The position numbers were made by a program, and so were the translations under genes. This document shows, piece after piece, positions 17,868-26,613 of a stretch of 64,000 nucleotides of DNA (within the stretch, counting starts at the first letter, position 1; every line of letters begins with the position of its first letter). The stretch is taken from assembly GCA_029212745.1 (NCBI GenBank), contig JARGOL010000004.1, positions 62,001 through 126,000 of the forward strand, written 5' to 3'. The notes under the pieces were generated by a model. It was not told where the DNA came from and ran no database searches. It saw only the letters and a list, made by a program, of their open reading frames with translations. This DNA comes from Alcanivoracaceae bacterium. Lineage in GTDB: Bacteria > Pseudomonadota > Gammaproteobacteria > Pseudomonadales > Alcanivoracaceae.

Positions 17868-19238
17868 TCAGGGCCGCACGGGGCCTACCCAGACCTGCTG
17901 TGCATTGACGAACTCCCGGATGCCATGGGGGCCCAATTCACGGCCATAACCGGAGCGTTTGATGCCACCACTGGGCAGGCGCGGGTCGGTCTTGACGATG
18001 CCATTCACCGATACCTGCCCGACCTGCATGCGGCGCGCCATGGCTTCAGCCGTCTCGGCATTGCCCCAGACGCTGCCAGCGAGGCCATACGGTGAGTCGT
18101 TGGCAATCGCCAGGGCCTGCTCAGCATCATCTGCTTTCATCACCACCGCCACGGGGCCGAAGGTTTCCTCGCAGCTCGCCGTCATGTCGGGTGTCACATC
18201 CGTAAGCAAGGTGGGCGGGTAAAAGAAACCATCACCGTCGGGCATCTCACCGCCCAACAGGCAACGCGCGCCGGCATCGATGCTGGCCTGGACCTGGCGG
18301 TGCAGGTTGTCGCGCAAATCCGGCCGTGCAATCGGGCCGACATCAGTGCTCTCTTCACGCGGGTCGCCCATCTTCAGAGCCGCCAGCTGGGCATGAAACG
18401 CATCCACAAAGCGGTCATAAACAGGCGCCTCGACGATGATGCGCTTGGCGGCAATACAGCTCTGCCCGGCATTGATGATGCGTGACAGGCACAGGGTCTT
18501 TGCCGCCGCCTCGATATCGGCATCCGCCAGAACAATACTGGGATCCGATCCGCCCAGCTCAAGGACGGCTGGCTTGATTTCGCTCGCCGCCATGGCCGCC
18601 ACCTTCGCGCCACCGGCGCTGGAGCCGGTGAATGACACCGCCTGGACGCGATCGTCGCGAATCACCTTTTCTACCTGCGGTGTCATCAACGCCAGGTTCT
18701 GGAAAATGGCCGGCGGCGCACCCACGGCATCGAAGATCCCGGCAATGGCTGTGGCACAGGCCTGTACATGCGGATCATGTTTCATCAGGCAGGTATTGCC
18801 GGCCATCAGTGCCGGCGCCGAAAAACGAAACGCCAGCCAGAACGGCGCATTCCACGGCAGTATGCCGAGCACTACCCCCAAAGGCAGATACTGCACGTAA
18901 CTGTGATGGGCATCCGAGTTGATCGACTCGTCTGCCAGGTAGCGCTGCGCATGCGCCGCGTAATGCTCGGCACACCAGGCCGCCTTGTTCACCTCGCCGC
19001 GCGCTTCCTTGATCGGCTTGCCCATCTCCTCGGTCATCAAGGGGGCAAGGGTTTCTACATTGGTGCGCATGTAGTCTGCCGCTGCCTGAAGCACACGGGC
19101 ACGTTCGGCAAATGACAGCACACCCCAGCCCTCGGCCGCCGCCTGGGCCTGGGCGATGGTGTTGTCGATACCGGCATCGTTCAACGGTTCCGTTTCACGA
19201 ATGACCTTGCCCGTGCTCGGGTCCGTGGTAATCAGCAT
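17868..19238 (-). CDS. NAD(P)-dependent aldehyde dehydrogenase, probable DoeC-type or succinate-semialdehyde type
   Basis: The 456-residue enzyme has the ALDH-superfamily cofactor and catalytic motifs: GILPWNAPFW, FTGSSAGG, the general base Glu227 in LELGGSDP and the nucleophile Cys261 in NAGQSCIAAKR. The sequence is closest in style to succinate-semialdehyde dehydrogenases. As the last gene of the ectoine-type operon it most likely oxidises aspartate 4-semialdehyde, made by the transaminase, to aspartate. That assignment is from context; a GABA pathway role cannot be excluded. The ATG at 19238 has GGAG just upstream, and the gap to the preceding gene is 23 bases. Confidence 0.88.
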   Translation of the reverse strand: MLITTDPSTGKVIRETEPLNDAGIDNTIAQAQAAAEGWGVLSFAERARVLQAAADYMRTNVETLAPLMTEEMGKPIKEARGEVNKAAWCAEHYAAHAQRYLADESINSDAHHSYVQYLPLGVVLGILPWNAPFWLAFRFSAPALMAGNTCLMKHDPHVQACATAIAGIFDAVGAPPAIFQNLALMTPQVEKVIRDDRVQAVSFTGSSAGGAKVAAMAASEIKPAVLELGGSDPSIVLADADIEAAAKTLCLSRIINAGQSCIAAKRIIVEAPVYDRFVDAFHAQLAALKMGDPREESTDVGPIARPDLRDNLHRQVQASIDAGARCLLGGEMPDGDGFFYPPTLLTDVTPDMTASCEETFGPVAVVMKADDAEQALAIANDSPYGLAGSVWGNAETAEAMARRMQVGQVSVNGIVKTDPRLPSGGIKRSGYGRELGPHGIREFVNAQQVWVGPVRP

Positions 19239-19261
19239 GCATTACTCTCCGTCTGTCTGTC

Positions 19262-20530
19262 TCAATCGCTCTTGTCGGCTTTCTTTTTGGCATCACGGGC
19301 CTTGGAAAGATCGCTGGTGGCTGTCACCTTGGCCACCGTATCCGCCGATACCATGCTGCTGGACTCCTCCGGCTTGCTGACAATGTCCTGGTCCATGTCG
19401 AAGAAGGACTTGCAGCCGTCCGCGGTCACGTAGATGGTGTCGGAAATACCTACTGTCTTGTCACCGTCCACCGCCCACATCCACGGGATCAGGTGGAACG
19501 TCATGCCCTCACGCAGGATGGCTGAATTGCCCTGCTTGAGACTGATCATGTAGCCCTCGTCCCAGCTCGGCGGGAACGCAATGCCGATGGAATACCCAGA
19601 GCGGGTGATCAGGCGAGCGCCCACATCATTGTCCGTGATGATCTGGCGAATCAGGTTGTCGGCGTCCGACACTGTCAATCCGGGCCGAATGGCGCGATGC
19701 GCTTCTTTCAGCGCCAGCTTCATGCGCTCCTGCGCCTTCACCAGTGAGGACGAAAGGCCGTCCAGCACCACCGTTCGCATCATCGCCGTGTGGTAGCGTC
19801 GGTAGCAGCCGCCCACCTCAAGAAAGACATGCTCACCGGGCTGGACCACACGCCCCTCCCAGGTGGCATGGCCAATCAGGCTGCGCGGCCCGGAGACCAC
19901 ATACGGCATCACCGCAGGCGCCTCGCCGCCAGCCTTGAACATGGCCGAGCTGATTTCGGCCGCGATATCGTTCTCGCTGACACCGGCCCGACAGGCATCA
20001 ATACCGGCGCGCATGCCCGCTTCGGTAGCACGGGCCGCTTTTTTCATCACTTCCAGTTCGGCCTGCGACTTGCACACCCGGCCCTCTTCCACGATGCCAA
20101 AGCAGTCCAGCAACCGCCCTTCGGTGAAGGTGGTATGGATGGCATCCTGGTGGTACGCCGGGAAGAAATAGCTGTTTCGCTCATAGCCGATGCACTTGTC
20201 CTTGAGCCCGAACTCGCGAAGGCTCTGCACCAGCATCTGGATAGCGTCACCGGTATCCGGGTAGGGCCGCGCAATCTCCAGCCAGGTGCGATGGTAGACG
20301 TTGGTCGCCTCCAGCTCCCGCGTGATCATGAACGGCTCACCTTCCAGTGGCACCACCAGACACTGGAAGAACGAGTAACCGGTGGTCTGGTAATCGGTCA
20401 GGTACATGAGGTTTTCCGGGTCGGTGATCACCACCGCATCCAGTAACCGCTCCTTCATCCGTTCGCGCAGGCCGTTGATACGGCGCTGGTATTCCTCGAA
20501 CGGGAACGTCATGTCATCACGTTCTTTCAT
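19262..20530 (-). CDS. doeA: Peptidase M24-fold hydrolase, probable ectoine hydrolase
   Basis: The 422-residue protein has a creatinase-like N-terminal domain and a C-terminal pita-bread (M24) domain. The normal M24 metal ligands appear replaced: the sequence reads FLEVGGCYRRYHTAMMRTV and YSIGIAFPPSWDEGYMISL, close to ectoine hydrolase DoeA/EutD, a metal-free member that opens the ectoine ring to N-acetyl-diaminobutyrate. The C-terminal 35 residues are a lysine/serine-rich tail. The operon partners (deacetylase, EctB-type transaminase, aldehyde dehydrogenase) supply the next steps. It overlaps the transaminase gene by four bases. Creatinase or Xaa-Pro peptidase activity is the main alternative. 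Confidence 0.75.
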   Translation of the reverse strand: MKERDDMTFPFEEYQRRINGLRERMKERLLDAVVITDPENLMYLTDYQTTGYSFFQCLVVPLEGEPFMITRELEATNVYHRTWLEIARPYPDTGDAIQMLVQSLREFGLKDKCIGYERNSYFFPAYHQDAIHTTFTEGRLLDCFGIVEEGRVCKSQAELEVMKKAARATEAGMRAGIDACRAGVSENDIAAEISSAMFKAGGEAPAVMPYVVSGPRSLIGHATWEGRVVQPGEHVFLEVGGCYRRYHTAMMRTVVLDGLSSSLVKAQERMKLALKEAHRAIRPGLTVSDADNLIRQIITDNDVGARLITRSGYSIGIAFPPSWDEGYMISLKQGNSAILREGMTFHLIPWMWAVDGDKTVGISDTIYVTADGCKSFFDMDQDIVSKPEESSSMVSADTVAKVTATSDLSKARDAKKKADKSD

Positions 20531-21804
20531 GAGGCCTCCACGGCGTCATTGATCGCCTTTTCCAGCAATCCCAGGCCCTCGCTCAGGTCGTCGTCCGGAA
20601 TGGTCAGCGGCGGGATCACCTTGATCACCTTGCCACCGGTTCCGCAGGGGCCAATGATCAGCCCCAGGGTGTAGCAGTTGCCTGCCACCGCCTTCGCGAG
20701 TGCACCATCACGCATGTCCAGGGCCTGCATCATGCCCTTTCCACGCACCTGCATGCCGAGACTCGAGTGCTTGTCCGCAAGGCCCTGCAGGCACTCGCGG
20801 ATAATCTCACCCTTGCGGGCCACCTCTTTCATCAGCGCATCATCACGGAAGTAGTCCAGACCGATGCGCCCGGCGATAAAGGAGAAGTTCTGGCCACGAA
20901 ACGTGCCGGTGTGTTCACCCGGCGACCAGAGCTTGTCGTGTTCCGGCTTCACCAGGTTCATTGCAATGGGCGTGCCAAAACCACCCAGACCCTTGGCCAG
21001 ACAGACAATATCCGGGTCCAGCCCCATGCCATCAAAGCTGAAGTAGTTGCCGGTACGGCCGCAGCCCGCCTGGATATCGTCAATGATCAGCAGCGCACCG
21101 AGATCCCGTGCCAGCTGCTGGACACCATGCAGCCATTCCTTGCTGGCCACGTTGACCCCGCCTTCGGCCTGGATCGCCTCCACCAGGAACGCGGCCGGCG
21201 GCTTCAGGCCGGACGAACTGTCCTCGAAACGAGCACGCAGCTGGGAGAGCTGGTCAAGGCCACAGCCGAGCTTGCAGCCGGCACAGGTCTTTTCGCAGCC
21301 GAACGGCTCGTGCATGACATGCTCCAGCGGCACACCTGCGGCATTACGGAAGTAACTGTTGGCCGTTGCTGACAGCGAGCCCAGGGTCATGCCGTGGAAG
21401 CCATGATGGAACGCCACCACGTTGGTGCGCCCGGTGGCCCGCCGCGCCAGTTTCAGCGCCACTTCCACCGCGTTGGTGCCGGTGGGGCCCATGAACTGCA
21501 GGCGGTAGTCCATCTTGCGCGGTTTGAGAATGACGTCGACGAAGGTCTGGATGAACTCGGCCTTGGGCTTGGTGTACATGTCCAGGCTGTGGGCAATCCC
21601 ATCCGCCTCGATATGTTCAATCAGGGCCTTTTTCATTGCCGGGTTGTTGTGCCCGAAATTGAGCACGCCCGCGCCGGCAAAGAAGTCGATGAAGGACTTG
21701 CCGGATTCATCCACCTGGCGCGCATTGGACGCTGACACAAACACGGTGGGATAGGCACGGCAGTAACCACGGATTTCAGATTCCCACTGTTCAAACACAT
21801 TCAT
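20527..21804 (-). CDS. Class III aminotransferase, diaminobutyrate--2-oxoglutarate type (DoeD/EctB-like)
   Basis: This 425-residue PLP enzyme has the class III fold motifs FMGPTGTNAVEVALKLAR, AFHHGFHGMTLGSL, LLIIDDIQAGCGRTG and the lysine site CLAKGLGGFGTPIA (Lys271). GEHTGTFRGQN after the lysine is typical of EctB-like 2,4-diaminobutyrate transaminases. Used in reverse of synthesis, it would convert diaminobutyrate to aspartate 4-semialdehyde. It carries an unusual four-cysteine cluster at 170, 174, 177 and 181, which I do not associate with EctB. No ectA or ectC is adjacent, which supports catabolism. AAGGAG precedes the ATG. Confidence 0.85.
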   Translation of the reverse strand: MNVFEQWESEIRGYCRAYPTVFVSASNARQVDESGKSFIDFFAGAGVLNFGHNNPAMKKALIEHIEADGIAHSLDMYTKPKAEFIQTFVDVILKPRKMDYRLQFMGPTGTNAVEVALKLARRATGRTNVVAFHHGFHGMTLGSLSATANSYFRNAAGVPLEHVMHEPFGCEKTCAGCKLGCGLDQLSQLRARFEDSSSGLKPPAAFLVEAIQAEGGVNVASKEWLHGVQQLARDLGALLIIDDIQAGCGRTGNYFSFDGMGLDPDIVCLAKGLGGFGTPIAMNLVKPEHDKLWSPGEHTGTFRGQNFSFIAGRIGLDYFRDDALMKEVARKGEIIRECLQGLADKHSSLGMQVRGKGMMQALDMRDGALAKAVAGNCYTLGLIIGPCGTGGKVIKVIPPLTIPDDDLSEGLGLLEKAINDAVEAS

Positions 21805-21876
21805 CCTGCAATCTCCTTGATCAAGAGTAATGGCCAGCGTGTTACCGGCCGCACGGCTCTCCCCGTTGAAAACGCC

Positions 21877-23064
21877 CTACTCCGGTACCGGCGCCCCGGC
21901 CAGACGGGCATAGATGCGACCCATATGACGGATCAGCTTGTCGTTGAAATCGTAGCGCGGGCTGTGGCACGGCTCATGATGCCCATGGCCGTCGTCCGCC
22001 CCCACCAGTGCAAAAGCACCAGGCACTTCCTTGAGGTAATAACTGAAATCCTCGGAGGCCATGATCGGCACGTGCACGTCGTTGCAGTGCCAGTCACTGC
22101 CGAATTCGTCATACAGGGCTTGCCGGTAGTCAGCGGCCGGGCCGGCGTGGTTGATGGTGGCGCCGTAGCGGGGAAACAGTTCCACCTCTGCCTCCACGCC
22201 GTAGGCCTTTGCCGTATCGCGGGCGGTTTCCACAATCAGTGACTCGACCACCGGACGGCTGCTGTCCCGGGCCAGACGAATGCTGCCGGCCAGCACGGCC
22301 TGGTCTGGAATGACGGTGTCGGCGCTGATTGCATCAATACTGGTGACACTGACCACAGCGGCTTCCTGCGGCGGCAGCCGGCGGCTGACCAGTTGCTGCA
22401 ATGACAGGGTGATGGCCGACGCGGCGAGCACCGGGTCACGGCACTTCTCCGGTTGGCTGGCATGACCTCCGCGGCCTTTGACCGTGATACGGAAGGTGCC
22501 ATTGGCGGCCATCACAGGGCCGTCGGGACACACCGCCTGGCCATACGGAATAGCCGGCCAGTTGTGCCAGCCATACACGCGCGAGACGCCGGCAAGAGCG
22601 CCGTCAGCAATCATTTCCCGGGCACCATGCCCGCCCTCTTCAGCCGGTTGGAACAGCAGCGTCACCGGCTGCGGCAGCGATGCCTCATGCTTTTTCAGCC
22701 ACCACAGGGCGGCGAACAGGGTGGCAGTATGACCGTCATGCCCACAGGCATGCATGCAGCCATCGATGGTGGAGGTGTAGTCCGCACCGCTGGCTTCGAC
22801 AATGGGCAGCGCATCGATATCGGCGCGCAGGGCAATGGCATCGCCGGCGGCATCGGCGGCCAGTGTGGCCACGGTGCCGGTCTCGGCACAGACGCGCCAG
22901 CTGATACCGGCGGCATCCAGCTGCTGGCGAATGACATCGGCGGTGCGTCGTTCCTGCCAGGGCAGCTCCGGATGCCGGTGAAGGTCATGCCGCAGCCGCA
23001 CAGCGGAATCCACCAGCGCGCTCCACTGGGCGGAAGAAATCGTATCCCGGTTAATCTCTGTCAT
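21877..23064 (-). CDS. doeB2: M20-family amidohydrolase, probable N-acetyl-diaminobutyrate deacetylase (DoeB2-like)
   Basis: The 395-residue enzyme is an M20/amidohydrolase-type metallopeptidase. It has RHDLHRHPELPWQE, ALRADIDALPIVE, MHACGHDGHTATLFA (metal-binding Cys/His), FQPAEEGGHGAREMI (catalytic Glu pair) and GRGGHASQPEKCRDPV in the lid domain. In this operon it most likely removes the acetyl group from N-acetyl-2,4-diaminobutyrate, the product of ectoine hydrolase. The better-known DoeB belongs to a different (M14/AstE-like) family, so this is the alternative type. The start at 23064 (MTEINRD) is chosen over a longer reading with 20 non-conserved residues. It leads the four-gene operon. 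Confidence 0.78.
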   Translation of the reverse strand: MTEINRDTISSAQWSALVDSAVRLRHDLHRHPELPWQERRTADVIRQQLDAAGISWRVCAETGTVATLAADAAGDAIALRADIDALPIVEASGADYTSTIDGCMHACGHDGHTATLFAALWWLKKHEASLPQPVTLLFQPAEEGGHGAREMIADGALAGVSRVYGWHNWPAIPYGQAVCPDGPVMAANGTFRITVKGRGGHASQPEKCRDPVLAASAITLSLQQLVSRRLPPQEAAVVSVTSIDAISADTVIPDQAVLAGSIRLARDSSRPVVESLIVETARDTAKAYGVEAEVELFPRYGATINHAGPAADYRQALYDEFGSDWHCNDVHVPIMASEDFSYYLKEVPGAFALVGADDGHGHHEPCHSPRYDFNDKLIRHMGRIYARLAGAPVPE

Positions 23065-23212
23065 GCCGACATGATGGACACAGCCACCAGCCAGACACAA
23101 GGGCTGGCGCGGGATGCAAGGCAAACAGGCGTTTGAATTCCGCCGTGATGGTTTGATGCCAAAAGGGTTGTCGCCGGCATGGCTTGGCGTTGGCGCACGC
23201 GCAGCACGCAGC

Positions 23213-23226
23213 GGGAAAACATTCCC
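23213..23226. promoter_or_regulatory. Inverted repeat GGGAA-N4-TTCCC
   Basis: This short palindrome lies in the 302-base gap between the divergent doeB2-type operon and the second serine hydrolase gene, about 150 bases upstream of each start. It may be an operator for the ectoine operon, whose usual regulators are not in the window. Otherwise the gap holds an AT-richer stretch near 23230-23262 that could contain promoters and a GC-rich hairpin near 23268-23291. Confidence 0.3.
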
Positions 23227-23366
23227 TTCAGCGATGAAATAAATAAGCGGATGAAAAAAAAGTGGCTGGCGGGCAGCCTCAGGCCCGCTATGCCATCATT
23301 ATGGGCAGGCCGGGCCTGTCAGCACCGCATCAGCGCCCTTCTTTCTTGCCGTAAGGAACGCAATCC

Positions 23367-24596
23367 ATGACAACAAAGCGCATCTGGATAGTTGTGGCAC
23401 TGGTGCCACTGGCACTGCTGCTGGTCACCGCGTCGCTGTGGTACTACCGACCCTGGTCGGATTACTCGCCGGCACGCATTGCCTCGCTGACGAAACCGGA
23501 GGCGCTGCCGGAGAACTTCCGTCACATGGACCGCTTCTTTCCGTCACGCCCGGTGACAGCACCGCAACAGACACGTGCCCTGCCGGGGCAGTCACAACCG
23601 CTGTCACTGAGCTACCGGTTCGGGGGCACGGAAAAGACACTGGCACAGTTTCTTGAGGAGTCCCGCACCATGGGCCTGCTGGTGCTCAAGGACGGAGAGA
23701 TCGTTCATGAGCGTTACCTGATGGGCTCTGATGAACGCTCCTATTTCACCTCCTGGTCCGTGGCCAAGAGCGTGGTGGCCACCGCCATCAACATGGCACT
23801 GAAAGAAGGCCGCATTCACAGCCTGGATGATCCGGTCCAGCGCTATGCACCGCAGTTCACCGGCAGTGGTTTTGCCGATGTCAGCCTGCGTGCGCTGCTG
23901 CAGATGTCATCGGGCGTGGCGTTCAACGAGGATTACAACGCCGATAATTCCGACATCCGTCCATATTTCTTCAACACCTTCATCCTCGGCAAGAACGCCG
24001 ACCAGCTGCTGCTGCCGTTCCAGCGCAGCCGCGACCCGTTCACCGATTTCGATTACCTCAGCCCCAACAGCCACGTGCTGTCGTCCGTATTGCGTGGCGT
24101 GTACCAGAAGCCGCTGGCCGAGATCATCACTGAAAAGGTGTGGCAGCCGCTGGGCATGGAGTTCGACGCCTACTGGCTGCAGAACCGCCCCGGTGATGCC
24201 GGCCTGGCCCTGGGATACTGCTGCCTCAACGCGCGCCTGCGCGACTATGCGCGGTTTGGCCAGTTCTACCTGGAAGCCTTCCATGGCGAGGGGGTCGGGG
24301 TGAAGCTGTTACCCGCCGAGTGGGCGCCGTCACTGAACAAGCCGGCCAGTGACAGCCATGTCTCCGGCGGCGAAAAATACCAGGGCCGGGGCTACAGCCA
24401 GCACTTCTGGCTGCCGCCAGAGCCACGCGGTGAATTCATGGCGGCGGGCGTTTATGGCCAGTACGTGTTTATCGACCCGGACAAACGGGTGGTGATTGCG
24501 CGCAACTCAGCTGACCCGGAATGGACCGAACGGCAGCAGGAAAGCGCGGTGGTGATGCAGGCCATTGTTGATGCGGTGAGCGAGGAAGCGCCGTGA
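23367..24596 (+). CDS. Membrane-anchored serine hydrolase, beta-lactamase/6-aminohexanoate-dimer hydrolase-like
   Basis: The 409-residue protein begins with one hydrophobic helix (about 5-26), which is probably an uncleaved anchor placing the catalytic domain in the periplasm. The SxxK motif is SVAK (Ser131, Lys134). YLSPNSHVLSSVLRG fits the YxN-type second motif region, and the style (RALLQMSSGVAFNEDY) is that of 6-aminohexanoate-dimer hydrolase (NylB)-like esterases. It is not closely similar to the other serine hydrolase in this window. AAGGAA precedes the ATG. The natural substrate is unknown. Confidence 0.88.
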   Translation: MTTKRIWIVVALVPLALLLVTASLWYYRPWSDYSPARIASLTKPEALPENFRHMDRFFPSRPVTAPQQTRALPGQSQPLSLSYRFGGTEKTLAQFLEESRTMGLLVLKDGEIVHERYLMGSDERSYFTSWSVAKSVVATAINMALKEGRIHSLDDPVQRYAPQFTGSGFADVSLRALLQMSSGVAFNEDYNADNSDIRPYFFNTFILGKNADQLLLPFQRSRDPFTDFDYLSPNSHVLSSVLRGVYQKPLAEIITEKVWQPLGMEFDAYWLQNRPGDAGLALGYCCLNARLRDYARFGQFYLEAFHGEGVGVKLLPAEWAPSLNKPASDSHVSGGEKYQGRGYSQHFWLPPEPRGEFMAAGVYGQYVFIDPDKRVVIARNSADPEWTERQQESAVVMQAIVDAVSEEAP

Positions 24597-24619
24597 GGGG
24601 AATCCCGGCTCTGGGAAAA

Positions 24620-24775
24620 CCCTCACCCCAATCATTGCCCTCACCCCAACCCCTCTCCCAAAGGGAGAGGGGCTAGACAAGCCCCGCCAGTGGGTCCCCT
24701 CTCTCGGAGGGAGAGGGGCTAGACAGGCCCTGCCAGTGGGTCCCCTCTCCCTCCGGGAGAGGGACAGGGTGAGGG
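24620..24775. repeat. Three tandem 46-bp hairpin repeats
   Basis: Three units start at 24650, 24696 and 24742 with a period of 46 bases. Each opens with a CCCCTCTC...GAGAGGGG hairpin; the first two are followed by a GCTAGACA-to-CCAGTGGGT spacer. The array is flanked by CCCTCACCCC at 24620 and GGGTGAGGG at 24767-24775, which together form an outer stem. It sits between two convergent genes, so it may act as a bidirectional transcription terminator or an mRNA-end structure. It resembles dispersed intergenic repeats of gamma-proteobacteria. Confidence 0.85.
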
Positions 24776-24794
24776 CCAACCACCGTCACGGCAG

Positions 24795-26180
24795 TTAGTT
24801 AGCCGAAGAAGCCGGCGATTCAGCCACGGAATCTACCGGTCCAGCCACGTCATCATCCCGAATCCAGCGCTCCATCAGCCGGCAGGCCACCAGATCGCCG
24901 GCCACATTGATGGCCGTGCGCGACATGTCGAGGATGCGATCCACGCCCATGATCAGGGCGATGCCCGCCGCCGGAATGCCCACGCTGCCGAGCACCATGG
25001 ACAGGATGACGATGCCCACGCCCGGTGTCGCCGGTGACCCGATGGACGCCCCCACCGCCACGGCCACCACCAGCGCCATGCTCGCCCAGCCCAGCTCGAT
25101 GCCATACACCTGGGCCAGGAATACCGTGGCCACGGCCTGGTAAAGGGCGGTGCCATTCATGTTGATGGTGGCGCCCAGGGGGATGACGAACTGGGAAATG
25201 GACGGGCGCACACCGAGGCTGTCCTCGGCCGTGCGGATGGACAACGGCATCACCGCCGCCGAACTGGAGGTGGAAAACGCCAGCAGCAGGACATCCCGGC
25301 TGTCGCGCAGGAACGCCAGTGGCGCGGCCCCGGCGAATACACGCAGCATCACCAGGTATACCACCAGCATCAGCAACAGGCCGGTGAGCACGGTCACCAC
25401 ATAAAACGCCATGCCCATCAGGGCTGACAGGCCCACGGTGCTGGCCAGTTGCGCCATCAGGCCAAACACCGCGTATGGCGCCAGCCGCATGGCCCAGCGC
25501 ACCACCGTCATGCAGATCTGCTGCAGGGAGCCAAGCAGGTCCAGCATCGGCCGTGCCTGCGCCGGCGCCATGGTCACCAGGGCAATGCCGATGACGATGG
25601 AGAAAATGACGATCTGCAGCATTTCCCCCTGCACCATGGCATCCAGCGGATTGCCGGGAATCAGGCGAATCATGGCGCCGGGTAATTCCTGCACACCGGG
25701 CAACGAAGGGGACGCCGCCGCAGCCGGCGGCAGATCCGCCGTGGCCACTGCCATGTCCGGCATCAGGCGTCCCGGGCGCATCAGCCCGGCCACCCACAGG
25801 CCCAGCGATGCCGCCACGGCCGTGGTACCGGCGAAGAACAGTGACACCCGCACACCCAGCCGGCGCAGCTGCTCCAGGTTTTCACTGGCGGCCAGGCCCC
25901 GCACCACCGAGGCGATCACCAGCGGGATGACGATCATCTGGATCGAGGCGATGAAGAGCTGGCCGGGAAACGCCAGCCAGCTGCCCACCATGGCCCCGGT
26001 GTGCGGATCCACCAGCCCGGCCGACGGCCCCAGCAGCACGCCCGCCAGCAGCCCCAGTGCCATGCCGATCAATACCTTCAACCACAGCCGGCCGCGCACC
26101 AGTCCGGACAGGTATCCACTGAGCGAACGCAACGAACCGGGTCCGATGCCGGTAATGATGGAGCGATACGGCGCTTTCAT
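24795..26180 (-). CDS. Dicarboxylate/amino acid:cation symporter (DAACS family)
   Basis: The 461-residue membrane protein has about eight helices and two re-entrant loops of the GltP/DctA family. Diagnostic segments are LAFSTSSSAAVMPLS (the serine-rich re-entrant hairpin), IPLGATINMNGTALYQAVATVF (helix 7 NMDGT-like motif) and GSPATPGVGIVILSMVLGS. It would import glutamate, aspartate or C4-dicarboxylates with sodium or protons. I chose the ATG at 26180 (MKAPYRS); a longer reading would run into the upstream membrane-protein gene. Aspartate is the end product of the nearby ectoine operon, but no direct link is shown. Confidence 0.92.
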   Translation of the reverse strand: MKAPYRSIITGIGPGSLRSLSGYLSGLVRGRLWLKVLIGMALGLLAGVLLGPSAGLVDPHTGAMVGSWLAFPGQLFIASIQMIVIPLVIASVVRGLAASENLEQLRRLGVRVSLFFAGTTAVAASLGLWVAGLMRPGRLMPDMAVATADLPPAAAASPSLPGVQELPGAMIRLIPGNPLDAMVQGEMLQIVIFSIVIGIALVTMAPAQARPMLDLLGSLQQICMTVVRWAMRLAPYAVFGLMAQLASTVGLSALMGMAFYVVTVLTGLLLMLVVYLVMLRVFAGAAPLAFLRDSRDVLLLAFSTSSSAAVMPLSIRTAEDSLGVRPSISQFVIPLGATINMNGTALYQAVATVFLAQVYGIELGWASMALVVAVAVGASIGSPATPGVGIVILSMVLGSVGIPAAGIALIMGVDRILDMSRTAINVAGDLVACRLMERWIRDDDVAGPVDSVAESPASSAN

Positions 26181-26214
26181 GACGGCAATCCTGTGCTTGT
26201 GGCCAACGGGTACA

Positions 26215-26613
26215 TTATGAATCGGCGGCAAACAGTGACCGCCGTTGTCGCACGACAATGATCATCTGCCACACGGCAGGGGGCCATGATGCCACGATTA
26301 TCGCCATGGAAACCGGTGTGTTGAACTGGGTGTACCCGGCCAGCGCAAAGCCGGCATGAATGGGCAGGACCAGTGAGCACCCCGTGGCAATCACCAGCGC
26401 GCCGGCATAGCCGGACGGTTGCCGACGTATCACCGGCACGGCGCAGCCCAGCAGCACCAGGAAAATGACCAGATTGAGCAGGTTGAAAAGCTGGATGCCG
26501 CCCGGCAGGCCAAACATGTCCCACTCGTGCCAGTAGGCCGCATCGATCTGGTGGGCAATCAGTAACGCCAGATTCAGGACCAGCAGGCGATCAAGCACGG
26601 TTGCGTCTTTCAC
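26215..26613 (-). CDS. Four-helix integral membrane protein (possibly DUF6713)
   Basis: The 132-residue protein has four hydrophobic segments. Near residues 20-40 it has [27 protein letters not shown], which recalls a small bacterial membrane family (DUF6713) that I recognise only tentatively. Function is unknown. It begins with a GTG that overlaps the TGA of the hybrid kinase gene (GTGA), so the two are translationally coupled. A role in the kinase's signalling is possible, but nothing else supports it. Confidence 0.75.
   Translation of the reverse strand: MKDATVLDRLLVLNLALLIAHQIDAAYWHEWDMFGLPGGIQLFNLLNLVIFLVLLGCAVPVIRRQPSGYAGALVIATGCSLVLPIHAGFALAGYTQFNTPVSMAIIVASWPPAVWQMIIVVRQRRSLFAADS

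Noticed and set aside
24620-24775. Possible CRISPR array
   Set aside because: The repeated part includes the spacers themselves, there are only three units and no cas genes are present, so it is a tandem hairpin repeat.
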